From Gammaproteobacteria bacterium (lineage in GTDB: Bacteria; Pseudomonadota; Gammaproteobacteria; Chromatiales; Chromatiaceae), in the NCBI GenBank assembly GCA_009928645.1, contig SACH01000002.1, forward strand, positions 53,007 through 117,006: a stretch of DNA of 64,000 bases, given 5' to 3'. A model generated the notes under the pieces. It saw nothing but the letters and a program-made list of their open reading frames with translations, ran no database searches and was not told the DNA's origin. Made by a program: the position numbers and the translations under genes. This document shows, one piece after another, positions 27,548-37,301 of this stretch. Numbering within the stretch: position 1 is the stretch's first letter; the number at the start of each line of letters is the position of its first letter.

Positions 27548-28552
27548 TCATCCCGGTCCCAACAACACAAGATTCGAGCGCAGGATCAACCAGGTTGCCA
27601 CACCATAAAAGAGGCTGAAAAACAGCAGGGCCAGACCCACCAATCGTCGACCCTCGGCGGCGATGACTCCCGCCAGGCTGGGCACCCGACGCCAGATCAG
27701 GATCAGGCCCATCCCCAAGGCCAGGGCGGTGGCGGTGAACAGGGGCAAATACAGCAGATACCCCACCAGGTCATGCCCGGTCTTGAGCAGGCAGAAGGGG
27801 CAATGATGGTGGGGATGCTCATAGACATACAGGGCCACGCTGGAAACGACGGCGGCCAGGGCGATGGCGAAGCCCAGGGCGGCAAGCAGGGCGAAGAGCC
27901 GGCCCCCCCAGCCCCGGTAGCGGTAGAGCTGGCCGACGGCAAGAACCGCCAGCCCGCTGCCATAGAGGGCGACCAGGCTGGTGGCCGGTTCCAGCCCGAC
28001 CAGTTCCGCCGCCACCCCCTGGGCATCCGGGCCGAACAGTGCCCCGCAGCAGGAGGTGATCAGGTCCGGCTTCAGCCCGGCAAAGAATTGCCATTGGACG
28101 AGGGCCTCGGCCAGGGCCAGGGGGGCGATGACCAGCAGCAGGGCGTACTTGGGCCGCACCAGGGGGTAGTCCGGGGCCTGGTTGTCCACCCGGTTGAGCA
28201 GCAGCCAGGCGGCGCCGGCGAAGAACAGGGCCATCTTCAGGTACAGGGCAGGCCAGCCCCAGGCGTTGGCATTGAGCACGCCGGTGGCGCACATGGCGCC
28301 GACGAACTGGGTGGAAAGCTGCTCGGCGTTGTAGATGAAGAGCAGCAGGGAGAGCAGGTTGGCGCCGAAGACCCAGGCCACCAGGGTGGCGACCAGGTAG
28401 GTGCGTCGCTCCAGGTCGAGCTGGCGTTCGCTGCCGCTGTTCAGGTCCCAGTGGCGCAGGATGCGCAGGGCGAAGCCCGCCGCCACCAGCAACAGGCCGG
28501 CCTGGGTCAGGGAGGCCAGGGTCAGGGCGAGGAGGGCGGGGGAGAGGGGCAT
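27548..28552 (-). CDS. hypothetical membrane protein of the NosL cluster
   Basis: A 334-residue protein with eight or more hydrophobic segments. The striking feature is the motif HPHHHCPFCLLKTGHD (about 252-267) in a loop between two C-terminal helices, which could bind copper or act as a redox pair. A second Cys-Cys pair is in DLITSCCGALFG. I do not know a characterised relative. Its position between the ABC exporter genes and the TlpA-like gene, all on one strand, suggests it belongs to the same metal/thiol pathway as an inner-membrane partner. Confidence 0.7.
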   Translation of the reverse strand: MPLSPALLALTLASLTQAGLLLVAAGFALRILRHWDLNSGSERQLDLERRTYLVATLVAWVFGANLLSLLLFIYNAEQLSTQFVGAMCATGVLNANAWGWPALYLKMALFFAGAAWLLLNRVDNQAPDYPLVRPKYALLLVIAPLALAEALVQWQFFAGLKPDLITSCCGALFGPDAQGVAAELVGLEPATSLVALYGSGLAVLAVGQLYRYRGWGGRLFALLAALGFAIALAAVVSSVALYVYEHPHHHCPFCLLKTGHDLVGYLLYLPLFTATALALGMGLILIWRRVPSLAGVIAAEGRRLVGLALLFFSLFYGVATWLILRSNLVLLGPG

Positions 28553-28689
28553 GGGGGTCTCAGTTCAAGTCCGAGCCAGCGATCATGGCCGAGCCAGCGT
28601 TAATGGTCGGACCGGCCCCCCTGGTTTGGGTCGGGTGACGGCGGTTGGAGGGGTGCCGTGAATAGCGGGCAGAGGAATGGATCATGAGG

Positions 28690-29358
28690 TCAGGCCAGAC
28701 GCCCGTCGCGCAGTTCGACGACCCTTGAGACCCGGGCATGGTCGAAGACCAGGGGGTCATGGGAGCTGATGAGGACCCCCTTGCCCTGATCCGCCAGTTC
28801 CCCGATCAGGGCCAGCAGTTCCCGGGAAAGCTGGCTGTCGAGATTGGCGGTGGGTTCGTCGGCGATGAGGATGCGCGGGCTGTTGATCAGGGCGCGGCAG
28901 ATGGCGGTGCGCTGGGCCTCGCCGCCGGACAGCCACTCGGCCTGGTTGTGGGCCCGTTCCGCCAGGCGGAACTGGCGCAGCAGGGCCAGGGCGCGGTCGC
29001 GCAGCTCCCGTGGCTCCGGCGCCAGGGGGTAGGCCGGGAGCATGACGTTTTCCAGCACCGTCAGGCCGCGGATCAGGTTGAAGCGCTGGAAGATGAAGCC
29101 GAAGGTGGCGCGCCGCACCTCGGTCATGAAACGTTCCGGCAGATTCGAGATCAGCCGCCCCTCCAGATGGATGCGCCCGCTGGTGGGCCGGGACAGGCAG
29201 CCGATCATGGCCAGCAGGCTGGTCTTGCCGGAGCCGCTCGGCCCCTTGAGGACGGTGACGCCGTTGGTCTCCAGCTCCAGGCTCAAGTCCTGGACCGCCC
29301 GCACCTCGTTGTGGCGGCCCTGGTTGAAGACCTTGCTGACCTGGTCGAGACGGATCAT
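28690..29358 (-). CDS. ABC transporter ATP-binding protein (MacB/LolD type)
   Basis: A 222-residue ATPase with Walker A GPSGSGKTS (near residue 39), Q-loop region RATFGFIFQRFNLIRGL, signature LSGGEAQRTAICRAL and Walker B ILIADEPTANLDS. This is the MacB/LolD/FtsE class, which drives FtsX-like permeases for lipoprotein release or mechanotransmission rather than classical import. It overlaps the permease gene by four bases (29355-29358), so the two form one transporter. Together with NosL neighbours, it recalls the NosF/NosY pair, but the permease here is FtsX-like, not NosY-like. Confidence 0.92.
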   Translation of the reverse strand: MIRLDQVSKVFNQGRHNEVRAVQDLSLELETNGVTVLKGPSGSGKTSLLAMIGCLSRPTSGRIHLEGRLISNLPERFMTEVRRATFGFIFQRFNLIRGLTVLENVMLPAYPLAPEPRELRDRALALLRQFRLAERAHNQAEWLSGGEAQRTAICRALINSPRILIADEPTANLDSQLSRELLALIGELADQGKGVLISSHDPLVFDHARVSRVVELRDGRLA

Positions 29359-30488
29359 CGCATCACCTGATCCGGGTCGGTGATGGCGGCGCGCCAGATG
29401 GGGACGATGGTCGCCACCGTGTAGGGGAAGACGGTGAAGAAAAACAGGGTGGCGACCTGGAGGCCGTCGATGAAGGGCAGGGGGCGGAAGTCGGGGTAGA
29501 GCACCGCCCAGCCCTTGAGCACCGGGGCGAAAAGGGCGGCGGCGAAGAAAAAGACATGGGCGTAGGCCAGCAGATAGCCGGCCAGGAAGGCGGTCAGCGA
29601 CAGGGCCGCCCCCTCCCAGAACTTCATCCGCAGCACGTCCCCGGTCTCCCAGCCGATGGCCTTGAGGATGCCGATCTCGCGTCGCTCCTCGGCGCTCAGC
29701 CCCGCCGCCCGGTCGAAGGCGAAGATGACGAAGGCCAGCAGGGCCCCGCCCAGGAGGAGGATGACCAGCCCCTGGCGCCAGCCGAAGAGGGCATCGTAGG
29801 TGCGCAGAATCTCTTCTCGGAGGATGGGGCGGGTGTCGGGCAGGGTCAGGGCGATCTTTTCCGCCACCTTGCGCACCTCGCTGGGATTGCGCACCCGCAG
29901 GACGAGATCGGTGAAGCGGTCGGCGGGGAAGGCGAAGAAGCGGCGGAAGTCCTCCGCGTTGAGCAGCATCAGGTCGCTGGACACCAGTTCGGTCTGAGCC
30001 TCCAGCAAGCCCGCAATCCGGAAGGAGAAGGGTTCGCCCTGGGCGGATCTCAGGCTCAGGTAGTCCCCCACGCCTAGCCCCCGGGCCCGCGCCACCCCGG
30101 CGCCCAGTCGGACCTCGCCCGGAGTTGGCGGCTCCTCGCGCGGCACCAACAGGGTGTAATTGGCCTTGACCGCCGGATCATAGAAGTAGCCCCACAGCCG
30201 GCCGTAGGCGTCGCTGACACCGCGGATCTGGCCCAGGCGGTGGAGGTAATCGGCGGGCATGAGATCATGCCGTCCAGCTATCAGGCGTTGCACGATCAGT
30301 TCCGGGGAGTCCGCCAGAATCAGGGCCGCCTCCCGCCGCAGGGACTGGGTGAAGAGCAGGGTCGAGGCCAGCAGGAAGACCACCAGGGTATAGACCATCA
30401 GCAGCGCCAGGTGCTTGCCGGGTCGGCGGGCCAGGGAGGAAAGGCTGTAATCCAGCAAATAGCGCTGACGCCGGAGCAGGGTCCTCAT
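29355..30488 (-). CDS. FtsX-like ABC transporter permease
   Basis: A 377-residue permease with one N-terminal membrane helix (LALLMVYTLVVFLLASTLLF). A large periplasmic MacB-like domain follows (about 60-235; e.g. LAGVARARGLGVGDYLSL-like GAGVARARGLGVGDYLSLRS), then three C-terminal helices (LVILLLGGALLAFVIFAF onward) of the FtsX fold. The LSAEERREIGILKAIGWETG segment is the usual conserved cytoplasmic part. It overlaps the ATPase gene downstream and the small membrane-protein gene upstream (30485-30488), so the three are translationally coupled. Likely role: moving or sensing a periplasmic factor needed by the cluster. Confidence 0.9.
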   Translation of the reverse strand: MRTLLRRQRYLLDYSLSSLARRPGKHLALLMVYTLVVFLLASTLLFTQSLRREAALILADSPELIVQRLIAGRHDLMPADYLHRLGQIRGVSDAYGRLWGYFYDPAVKANYTLLVPREEPPTPGEVRLGAGVARARGLGVGDYLSLRSAQGEPFSFRIAGLLEAQTELVSSDLMLLNAEDFRRFFAFPADRFTDLVLRVRNPSEVRKVAEKIALTLPDTRPILREEILRTYDALFGWRQGLVILLLGGALLAFVIFAFDRAAGLSAEERREIGILKAIGWETGDVLRMKFWEGAALSLTAFLAGYLLAYAHVFFFAAALFAPVLKGWAVLYPDFRPLPFIDGLQVATLFFFTVFPYTVATIVPIWRAAITDPDQVMR

Positions 30489-30946
30489 GGCCGCTCCCCC
30501 TGTTCGGACCGGTCAAGGATTGATAACGAGGTCGTCGGCTCAGGCAAGCCCGCCGTTGGCGGTACAGGCTGACCCACCCCTCTGGCCTCAGGCAAGCCCG
30601 CCGCCGGCAGTTCCGTCAGCGCTGGCCAGTCAGTCCGGACCGGAGCGGGCACCAAAGAACCGGTGGGAAAGTGCTCCAAGGCCAGGGGATGATCCTGGAA
30701 GGGGCTGTGCAGATCCGCCTGGCTGGGGTGGCGGGTATAGCGGGCCTCGGTGAAGAGGGCAAGATCCGTCAGATCCAACTGGCCCACCAGTTCCCGGCGC
30801 TGGTGCACCTCATCCGCCCCCTCTCGTAGCGCCAGGCTGGCGTGCAGGAAGGTCAGCGCCCACAACAAGAGGGCCAGGCTCACCACCCAAAGGAAGGCCC
30901 CTGACTTGCGCCATGGCGCGGGGTAGTAGGCTTCGGCTTGTTTCAC
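30485..30946 (-). CDS. hypothetical single-pass membrane protein upstream of the ABC pair
   Basis: A 153-residue protein with a single membrane helix (AFLWVVSLALLLWALTFLHA, about 17-36). A periplasmic part follows, with the block ELVGQLDLTDLALFTEARYT (about 52-71) and a long proline-rich, low-complexity tail. No family is recognised. It overlaps the permease start by four bases and is the first gene of the minus-strand cluster, which ties it to the ABC transporter. It may be an accessory subunit or substrate-facing anchor. Confidence 0.62.
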   Translation of the reverse strand: MKQAEAYYPAPWRKSGAFLWVVSLALLLWALTFLHASLALREGADEVHQRRELVGQLDLTDLALFTEARYTRHPSQADLHSPFQDHPLALEHFPTGSLVPAPVRTDWPALTELPAAGLPEARGVGQPVPPTAGLPEPTTSLSILDRSEQGERP

Positions 30947-31264
30947 GATCTGAAGACGAGAATCTGATCGGAGGACAGGGGAGAGGGTGTCTGAAGGTTA
31001 GGTTCATTCTAGCCGTACCAGACAGGCGGCCAAATGGACCTGGATCAAGGCCGAGAGCGAATGGGGCAGATGGCGATGGGCATGTGTCTTTTGCCACACA
31101 TTGCCGGCCACGGTGGTTTCGCGGTCTCTGACTACAGCCTGCCAGGCGCAGTCTGGCTATAATTCCCCCCTTGAAGTCCGCCCCCTGCCCCCAAGGCCCA
31201 CATCTGGCCCGAGCCGCCCCCACTCCTACCAGCACGCGGGTCACCTCCCCCAGCGGTAATCACC
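30947..31264. other. divergent intergenic region between the NosL cluster and hypA
   Basis: This 318-base region must hold promoters for both the minus-strand NosL cluster and the plus-strand hyp genes. A TATAAT sequence at 31158-31163 could be a -10 box for hypA, but no acceptable -35 lies at the right distance. No repeat, RNA gene or terminator was seen. Confidence 0.4.
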
Positions 31265-31606
31265 ATGCACGAGATGTCGATCTGCGAGGGCATCCTCCAG
31301 GTGTTGGAGACGACCGCCAGCCAGCAGGGCTTCAAGCACATCAGAACGGTCTGGCTGGAGATCGGCCCGCTGGCCGGGGTGGAGGTCGAGGCGCTGCGGT
31401 TCTGCTTTGAGGCCGTGATGCGCGGCAGTCTAGCGGAGGCGGCGCGACTGGAGATTATCGAGACACCGGGTGAGGGGGTTTGTCTGCAATGTGGTGCCAT
31501 CGTCCCGGTGCGGCAGCGGTTCGATCCCTGTCCGGTTTGCGATGGTTACGGCGTCCGCCTCACCCGAGGCGAAGAAATGCGAATCAAAGAGTTAGAGGTT
31601 GAATAG
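31265..31606 (+). CDS. hypA: hydrogenase nickel-incorporation protein HypA
   Basis: HypA brings nickel to the large subunit of [NiFe] hydrogenase together with HypB. The 113-residue protein has the N-terminal nickel ligand MHEMSICEGILQVL (His2) and a zinc site formed by CLQCGAIV and CPVCDGYG (four cysteines). Length matches the family. The hypB gene follows with no gap (stop codon next to its ATG), so the pair is one unit. No hydrogenase structural genes or other hyp genes lie in the window. Confidence 0.95.
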   Translation: MHEMSICEGILQVLETTASQQGFKHIRTVWLEIGPLAGVEVEALRFCFEAVMRGSLAEAARLEIIETPGEGVCLQCGAIVPVRQRFDPCPVCDGYGVRLTRGEEMRIKELEVE

Positions 31607-32524
31607 ATGTGTACCGTGTGCGGCTGCGGCCAGGGTGAAACCCGTATCGATGGTCAGGAACTGGCCCCGGAGATGGATCACCATCATCACCCAGATCATG
31701 ACCATGATCATGGCCACCATCATGACCATGTTCATCTCCACGCCCACGTTCATTCACACGGGCCAGACCCCGCTCATGACCTGACTGAAGGGCATCATCA
31801 TGCCCATGGCGACGCCGGACACCATCACTACGGCCTGGGTCCCGCCCACGCTCACGCCCCGGGGCTCAGCCAGGGCCGCATGGTGCAGATCGAACAGGAT
31901 ATCCTCGGCAAGAACAATCAGTACGCCGCCGCCAATCGCTCCTGGTTCCAGGCCCATGGCATCCTGGCACTCAACCTGGTCTCCAGCCCCGGCTCCGGCA
32001 AGACCAGCCTCCTGACCCGCAGTATCCAGGACCTCAAGGACCAGTACCCCCTGGCGGTGATCGAGGGCGATCAGCAGACCAGTCACGACGCCAACCGCAT
32101 CCGCGCCACCGGCGTCCCGGCCCTGCAGATCAACACCGGCAAGGGCTGCCACCTGGACGCCCACATGGTCGGTCATGCCATCGAGAGCCTTGCCCTTTCC
32201 CCGCGCAGCCTGCTGTTCATCGAGAACGTCGGCAATCTGGTCTGCCCGGCGGCCTTCGACCTGGGCGAGGCCCACAAGGTTGCCATCCTCTCGGTCACCG
32301 AGGGGGAGGACAAGCCGCTCAAGTACCCGGACATGTTCCATGCCGCGGACCTGCTGCTCCTCAACAAGATCGACCTGCTCCCCTATCTGGATTTCGATGT
32401 TGCCCAGTGCATCGCCTACGCCCAGAGGGTCAATCCGGACATCAGGGTCCTCCAGGTGTCCGCCCGCAGCGGTGAGGGGCTGGAGGCCTGGTATGCCTGG
32501 CTGCGGGAGCGGATGGCGGGTTGA
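31607..32524 (+). CDS. hypB: hydrogenase nickel-incorporation GTPase HypB
   Basis: A 305-residue GTPase of the SIMIBI class that powers nickel insertion into [NiFe] hydrogenase. It starts with the metal-binding MCTVCGCGQ motif, followed by a very His/Asp-rich stretch (about 24-85) that probably stores nickel. The GTPase domain has Walker [10 protein letters not shown] (about 126-134), the metal-site stretch [18 protein letters not shown]3-like [16 protein letters not shown] and G4 NKIDLLPY. Domain order and motifs are complete. It is adjacent to hypA. Confidence 0.96.
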   Translation: MCTVCGCGQGETRIDGQELAPEMDHHHHPDHDHDHGHHHDHVHLHAHVHSHGPDPAHDLTEGHHHAHGDAGHHHYGLGPAHAHAPGLSQGRMVQIEQDILGKNNQYAAANRSWFQAHGILALNLVSSPGSGKTSLLTRSIQDLKDQYPLAVIEGDQQTSHDANRIRATGVPALQINTGKGCHLDAHMVGHAIESLALSPRSLLFIENVGNLVCPAAFDLGEAHKVAILSVTEGEDKPLKYPDMFHAADLLLLNKIDLLPYLDFDVAQCIAYAQRVNPDIRVLQVSARSGEGLEAWYAWLRERMAG

Positions 32525-32580
32525 AATAAGCCCTGGCTGGGCCGCGTCCCCGCGGATCTGGCCTTGAGGTGAATCACCGT

Positions 32581-32620
32581 CCCCCTCTCCCCACCCCCCC
32601 CTCGCCGGGGGAGGGAGCGA
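32581..32620 (-). repeat. dispersed CTCCCT...GGGGG repeat, copy B
   Basis: Read on the minus strand this is TCGCTCCCTCCCCCGGCGAG followed by a G-rich run and GGGGAGAGGGGG. It is related to copies at 2855-2900 and 37242-37288, in opposite orientation. It lies in the 199-base gap between hypB and the HD-GYP gene. Confidence 0.55.
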
Positions 32621-32723
32621 GAGCATCAGCGGCTTGTGCTGCCGCAGCCATCCCTGGCCTCAGTAAGTGTGGCCGTTTACCCGGAGGATGCCTAACCGCG
32701 TCTGGCCTTTGGGTGGATGAAAT

Positions 32724-33524
32724 TCAGGCGTTGCGGAGGTCGGGGTACGCTTGGGCGATGCCGGCAAACTCATCGAAGCCGGCGAGGAAGGCCTCCACCA
32801 CCTGGGGGTCGAACTGCTTGCCGCTCTGGGACTGGATGTAGTCCCGGGTGACCGTCAGGCCCCAGGCCGGTTTGTAGACCCGGCGGGTGGTGAAGGCATC
32901 GAAGACATCGGCCAGGGCCATGAGCCGCGCGGGCAGGGGGATGGCCTCCCCCGCCAGGCCCTCGGGATAGCCGGTGCCGTCCCAGCGTTCGTGGTGGCTG
33001 ATGGCGATGGCCCGGGCGAGATCCAGGTAGGCGAGGGCGGCCTGGCGCTCCTCCGCGGGGCAATCCGCCAGGGCGGCCTCAGCCTGACCCATGACCCGGG
33101 TCAGGATCTCGCCCCCCAGCCGGCTATGGGTCTTGACGACCTCGAATTCCGTGGCGTCCAGCCCCCCGGGCTTGAGCAGGATACGTTCGGGGATGCCGAT
33201 CTTGCCGATGTCATGCAGTTGGGAGGCCTTGCCGATGAGGCTGATCCGGGCCGGGGTCAGCTCCGCGGCGAACCGTGGCCGTTCCGCCAGCCGGGTGGCG
33301 AGGACCTCGACGTAGCGGCGGGTACGCGGGATATGCTGACTCGCCTCCATTTCGCGGGTTTCCACCAGGTCCGCCAGGGTCCCGAGGATGGCGTTTTGCA
33401 GTACCTGGCTGTATTGCGCCCGCTGGCTGACGATGGTCCGGGCCTTTTCCCGGTCCAGGCCGGGACTCAGCTTCGTCAGGTCCGTAGGGTCGCCATCGAG
33501 GATGAGGGGATCGTGATCGGTCAT
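32724..33524 (-). CDS. HD-GYP domain phosphodiesterase
   Basis: A 266-residue cyclic-di-GMP phosphodiesterase-type protein. The HD-GYP core has [16 protein letters not shown], then [18 protein letters not shown] with the HD pair and the proline-rich lysine loop, [28 protein letters not shown] with the GYP triad, and the late [18 protein letters not shown]. All metal ligands look present. No REC or other sensor domain is attached, unlike the RpfG type; the N-terminal about 70 residues are helical ([19 protein letters not shown]). The start was placed at the ATG 33524; a TTG 21 bases upstream is less likely. Confidence 0.9.
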   Translation of the reverse strand: MTDHDPLILDGDPTDLTKLSPGLDREKARTIVSQRAQYSQVLQNAILGTLADLVETREMEASQHIPRTRRYVEVLATRLAERPRFAAELTPARISLIGKASQLHDIGKIGIPERILLKPGGLDATEFEVVKTHSRLGGEILTRVMGQAEAALADCPAEERQAALAYLDLARAIAISHHERWDGTGYPEGLAGEAIPLPARLMALADVFDAFTTRRVYKPAWGLTVTRDYIQSQSGKQFDPQVVEAFLAGFDEFAGIAQAYPDLRNA

Positions 33525-33611
33525 GAGGGTCAGAAGGGGGCGCAAGGCCCGGCCCCGGGGTCAGAGGACATTAGGCCGGGCACCGGGAGACATTGGCCCG
33601 GGCCGCGTTTG

Positions 33612-34388
33612 CTAGCCGAGACCAAGGATATGGTAGCCCGTGTCGACGTAGATGATCTCGCCGGTGATCCCGGAGGCGAGGTCGGAACAGAGGAAGGCGG
33701 CGGCGTTGCCGACCTCCTCGATGGTGACATTACGGCGCAAGGGGGTCTTCTCCTCCACCTGCTTGAGCATGGAGCGGAAGTCGGAAATGCCCGAGGCGGC
33801 GAGGGTACGGATGGGTCCGGCGGAGAGGCCATTGACCCGGGTGCCCTTGGGCCCCAGGGAGGCGGCCAGGTAGCGGACGTTGGCCTCCAGGCTCGCCTTG
33901 GCCAGGCCCATGACGTTGTAGTGGGGTACGGCGCGCTCGGCGCCGAGATAGCTAAGGGTGAGGAGGGCGCCGTTGCGGCCCGCCATCATCTCTCGGCCGG
34001 CCTTGGCCAGGGCGGCGAAGCTGTAGGAACTAATGTCGTGGGCGATGGCGAAGCCCTCGCGGGTCACGGCGTCCACGTAGTCGCCCTCCAGTTGCTCCCG
34101 GGGGGCAAAGCCGATGGAGTGGACGATGCCGTCCAGGCCGTCCCAGCGCTGGCCTAGCTCGCGGAAGCAGGCGGCGATCTGGTCGTCGCTGGCCACGTCC
34201 AGGGGCAGCACGATGTCCGAGCCGCACTTGGCCGCCACCTCCTCGACCCGGCCCTGGAGCTTGTCGCCCTGGAAGGTGAAGGCCAGGGACGCCCCCTGCG
34301 CATGCATCGCCTGGGCGATGCCCCAGGCGATGGAGCGGTTGCTGGCGACGCCGGTGATGAGAATTTTTTTGTCTTGCAGGAAGCCCAT
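33612..34388 (-). CDS. fabI: enoyl-ACP reductase (NADH) FabI
   Basis: FabI reduces trans-2-enoyl-ACP at the end of each fatty-acid elongation cycle. The 258-residue protein begins [20 protein letters not shown] and has the family cofactor region, the [14 protein letters not shown] loop and the catalytic Tyr-x6-Lys region ([20 protein letters not shown]). The substrate-binding loop [17 protein letters not shown] and the C-terminal GYHILGLG tail follow. This is the standard proteobacterial length. The ATG at 34388 matches the known N-terminus. It is transcribed away from the large binding-protein gene on the other strand. Confidence 0.97.
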   Translation of the reverse strand: MGFLQDKKILITGVASNRSIAWGIAQAMHAQGASLAFTFQGDKLQGRVEEVAAKCGSDIVLPLDVASDDQIAACFRELGQRWDGLDGIVHSIGFAPREQLEGDYVDAVTREGFAIAHDISSYSFAALAKAGREMMAGRNGALLTLSYLGAERAVPHYNVMGLAKASLEANVRYLAASLGPKGTRVNGLSAGPIRTLAASGISDFRSMLKQVEEKTPLRRNVTIEEVGNAAAFLCSDLASGITGEIIYVDTGYHILGLG

Positions 34389-34688
34389 GACGCGCGAACC
34401 TCGATTGTTGGCAAAATATCCGGGGTCAAGGCCAGGTCCAAGACCAAGGCAGTGATGGCCCCGGCGGCGCATTGGCGACTGGGACACCCGGCAAGCGGGC
34501 AACATTACCGAATCCGCGCCACCGGCGGAAGGGTAGGCGAGCAATTGTTCCCGGCGCGGGGCACGGCGATCCGCCTCGCCCAGCCGGTTGCCGGTCGGTG
34601 ATGAGCAGCGGAAGGGGGCGGATGTCGGCCAGAGCGATGAGCGCCCAGTCACCCTTGCCGTTGGCAGATCTTTCATAAATACAGCGCC
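34389..34688. other. divergent intergenic region between fabI and the binding-protein gene
   Basis: 300 bases between divergent genes. The part next to 34680 is AT-rich (TCTTTCATAAATACAG) and may hold the promoter or leader of the plus-strand gene. I saw no repeat, RNA gene or strong hairpin. Confidence 0.35.
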
Positions 34689-37109
34689 ATGAGAGCCATA
34701 TTTCATACCCCCTTTCACCTTGTCGGCTGGATGCTGGGGCTCTGCCTGACGTTACTGGCCGGTTGCGGGGATGGACCCTGGAACAATCCCTGGCCGCAGG
34801 ACGAGGCGGGGGCCAATATCCTCTACGCTTCCTTCGAAGAACGCCCCAAGCACCTGGATCCGGCCCGGTCCTATAGCGCCAACGAATACGCCTTCCTGGC
34901 GCAGATCTACGAGCCCCCCTTGCAGTATCACTTTCTGTTGCGGCCCTATCGGCTCGTGCCCCTGACCGCCACCGACCTACCCCAGCCCGCTTACTTCGCC
35001 GCCGATGGCCGGCCCCTGCCCGGCGACGCCCCGGCGGAGACCATCGCCTGGACCGATTATGTCATTCAGATCCGGCCCGGCATCCGTTACCAGCCGCATC
35101 CGGCCCTGGCCCGGGACGAGGCCGGGGCCTATCGCTACCATGCCCTTACCCATGCCGATCTTCGGGCGATCAGGGACTTGGCGGACTTTCCCCAGACCGG
35201 GACCCGGGAGTTGACGGCGGCGGACTATGTTTACCAGATTAAACGCCTGGCGACCCCCTGGCGGCATTCACCCATCGCCGGGTTGTTGGGGGAGCATATC
35301 CATGACTTTCAGGAACTGACGGCGAGGATCGAGGCCGCGGGTGAGCCTCCCTTTCTGGATCTTCGCGCCATCCCTTTCGCCGGGGCCGAGGCCCTGGACC
35401 CCTATCGCTATCGCATCCGGATCAATGGCAAATACCCCCAGTTCCTCTATTGGCTGGCCATGCCCTTCTTCGCCCCCATGCCTTGGGAGGCGGAGAAGTT
35501 TTATGACCAGCCCGGGATGCAGGCGCTCAATCTGACTCTGGACTGGTATCCCATCGGCACCGGTCCCTACTATCTCAGCGAAAACAATCCGAACCTGCGC
35601 ATGGTCTTGACGCGCAATCCTCACTTTCATGGTGAGCTGTATCCCAGCGAAGGCATGCCGGAGGACCTGGCCGCCGGCCTGTTGGCGGACGCCGGCCAGC
35701 CCATGCCCTTCATCGACCGCGCCCTGTATGCCCTGGAAAAGGAGAACATTCCCTACTGGAACAAGTTTCTGCAAGGCTGGTACGACAGCTCCGGGATCAG
35801 CTCGGATGCCTTTGATCAGGCCATCCGCCTCGATGCCCAGGGGGGCGCCGGGCTGACGGAGGCCATGGCGGCGAAGGGCATCGACATGCTCACCGCCGTG
35901 GAGACCTCCATCTTTTACCTGGGGTTCAACATGCTCGACCCGGTGATCGGGGGTGATTCGGAACGTGCCCGCCTCCTGCGCCGGGCCATCGCCATCGCCG
36001 TGGATCAGGAGGAATACATCGCCATCTTCGCCAATGGCCGCGGCCTGCCAGCCCAAGGGCCACTACCACCGGGGATTTTTGGCCATCGCGAGGGGTCATC
36101 GGGAGTCAATCCCTACGTTTACCGCTGGAAAAAGATTGAACAGGGAGATAATTGGGAACAAGAAGAAAACGACCCAACCCATTATAATAAAAAGGAAAGT
36201 GATAAAAAGGACCTGGCCTCGGGTGGGCGAATGGAAGGGAAAGAAATGCCCCTAACCCCTTATAAAGGTAAACAACAGGAAGAAAAAACCCTAACCCCAG
36301 GCGCGGAAGGTGAACAGGAGGAACAGGATAAACAGGAGGTACAGGATGAACAGGAGGAAATGCTGCTAACCTCTTCTGGGCAAAAGGGTCAGGCAGTGCG
36401 CCTGAGTCTGGAGGAGGCCCAGGCGCTCATGGTCCAGGCCGGCTATCCCGGGGGGCGGGACCCGGCCACCGGTCAGGCCCTCAATCTCTATTACGAGGCA
36501 GTAGCCAGCGGCCCGGACGACAAGGCGCGGCTCGCCTGGCTGCGCAAGCAGTTCGCCAAGCTGGGCATCGAGCTGGTGGTGCGGGCCACCGACTACAACC
36601 GCTTCCAGGAGAAGATGCGCCTGGGTACCGGCCAGCTCTTCACCTGGGGCTGGCACGCCGACTACCCGGACCCCGAGAACTTCCTCTTCCTGCTCTACGG
36701 TCCCAACGGCAAGGTGGCCAGCGGGGGCGAAAACGCCGCCAATTACGCCAACCCGGAGTTCGACCGCCGCTTCGAGCGCATGAAGGACCTGGACGACGGC
36801 CCCGAGCGCCAGGCCCTCATCGACGAGATGATCGCCATCGCCCGCCGCGATGGCCCCTGGGTCTGGGGCTACTACCCCAAGGCCTTCAGTCTGCACCACG
36901 GCTGGCTGAGCAACCTCAAGCCCAACGACATGGCCACCAACACCCTCAAATACCGCCGCCTGGACCCGGAACTTCGCCAGCGGCAGCGGGAGGCATGGAA
37001 TCAGCCGGTGCTCTGGCCCCTCTGGCTGGGGGCGGGCATGCTGATCCTGGCGGTCCTGCCCGCCATCCTCGGCTATCGCCGCCGGGAGCGGCGGCGGGGC
37101 TTGTCATAA
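34689..37109 (+). CDS. ABC transporter substrate-binding lipoprotein, family 5 (oligopeptide-like), with insert and C-terminal anchor
   Basis: An 806-residue extracellular solute-binding protein of the DppA/OppA family, here with a lipobox (TLLAGCGDG, cysteine about 26). The family opening is [20 protein letters not shown], with later marks such as [20 protein letters not shown] and [20 protein letters not shown]. Two oddities stand out. A Lys/Glu/Gln-rich stretch of about 85 residues (about 481-568; DNA 36130-36390, visibly AT-richer) lies between conserved parts. A membrane helix near the C-terminus ([20 protein letters not shown]) would anchor the protein at both ends. The likely permease genes are at 41407 and 42545, separated by a toxin-antitoxin island. 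Substrate probably peptides. Confidence 0.87.
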   Translation: MRAIFHTPFHLVGWMLGLCLTLLAGCGDGPWNNPWPQDEAGANILYASFEERPKHLDPARSYSANEYAFLAQIYEPPLQYHFLLRPYRLVPLTATDLPQPAYFAADGRPLPGDAPAETIAWTDYVIQIRPGIRYQPHPALARDEAGAYRYHALTHADLRAIRDLADFPQTGTRELTAADYVYQIKRLATPWRHSPIAGLLGEHIHDFQELTARIEAAGEPPFLDLRAIPFAGAEALDPYRYRIRINGKYPQFLYWLAMPFFAPMPWEAEKFYDQPGMQALNLTLDWYPIGTGPYYLSENNPNLRMVLTRNPHFHGELYPSEGMPEDLAAGLLADAGQPMPFIDRALYALEKENIPYWNKFLQGWYDSSGISSDAFDQAIRLDAQGGAGLTEAMAAKGIDMLTAVETSIFYLGFNMLDPVIGGDSERARLLRRAIAIAVDQEEYIAIFANGRGLPAQGPLPPGIFGHREGSSGVNPYVYRWKKIEQGDNWEQEENDPTHYNKKESDKKDLASGGRMEGKEMPLTPYKGKQQEEKTLTPGAEGEQEEQDKQEVQDEQEEMLLTSSGQKGQAVRLSLEEAQALMVQAGYPGGRDPATGQALNLYYEAVASGPDDKARLAWLRKQFAKLGIELVVRATDYNRFQEKMRLGTGQLFTWGWHADYPDPENFLFLLYGPNGKVASGGENAANYANPEFDRRFERMKDLDDGPERQALIDEMIAIARRDGPWVWGYYPKAFSLHHGWLSNLKPNDMATNTLKYRRLDPELRQRQREAWNQPVLWPLWLGAGMLILAVLPAILGYRRRERRRGLS
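36130..36390. repeat. AT-rich low-complexity coding insert with 9-bp tandem repeats
   Basis: This part of the binding-protein gene is richer in A and T than all flanking coding sequence. At 36312-36356 it contains five 9-base units of the pattern GAACAGGAG. The frame is kept. It encodes Glu, Gln, Lys and Asp almost only. Confidence 0.75.
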
Positions 37110-37241
37110 GGTTGGTGAACACGTTGATTCACCGCGCATCCATGCGCCGAGTGTCTGCTGTTCCGGAGGTGTTCCGAAGGTAATGTTTGGACCGCTCGCG
37201 CCCTGGGAGACCTTTGGCGGCACAAGAGGCTGATGTTCTTA

Positions 37242-37288
37242 CTCCCTCCCCCCTGGTGGGGGAGGGTCGGGGAGAGGGGGTCTGAACG
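37242..37288 (+). repeat. dispersed CTCCCT...GGGGG repeat, copy C
   Basis: A 47-base element beginning CTCCCTCCCCCCTGGTGGGG and ending TCTGAACG. It matches the copy inside tmcA (2855-2900) and, inverted, the copy near 32581-32620. It lies in the 276-base gap between the binding-protein gene and the first toxin-antitoxin pair, at the left edge of the island. Confidence 0.7.
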
Positions 37289-37301
37289 GCAACCAATCTC
37301 G

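Noticed and set aside
24547..30946. A nitrous oxide reductase operon
   Set aside because: NosL proteins are present but nosZ, nosD, nosF, nosY and nosR are not seen, and the ABC permease is FtsX-like.
31158..31163. TATAAT as a promoter for hypA
   Set aside because: No acceptable -35 lies 16 to 18 bases upstream, so no promoter was called.
32724..33545. TTG at 33545 as the start of the HD-GYP gene
   Set aside because: The ATG at 33524 is 21 bases downstream and a more usual start; the added residues have no family likeness.
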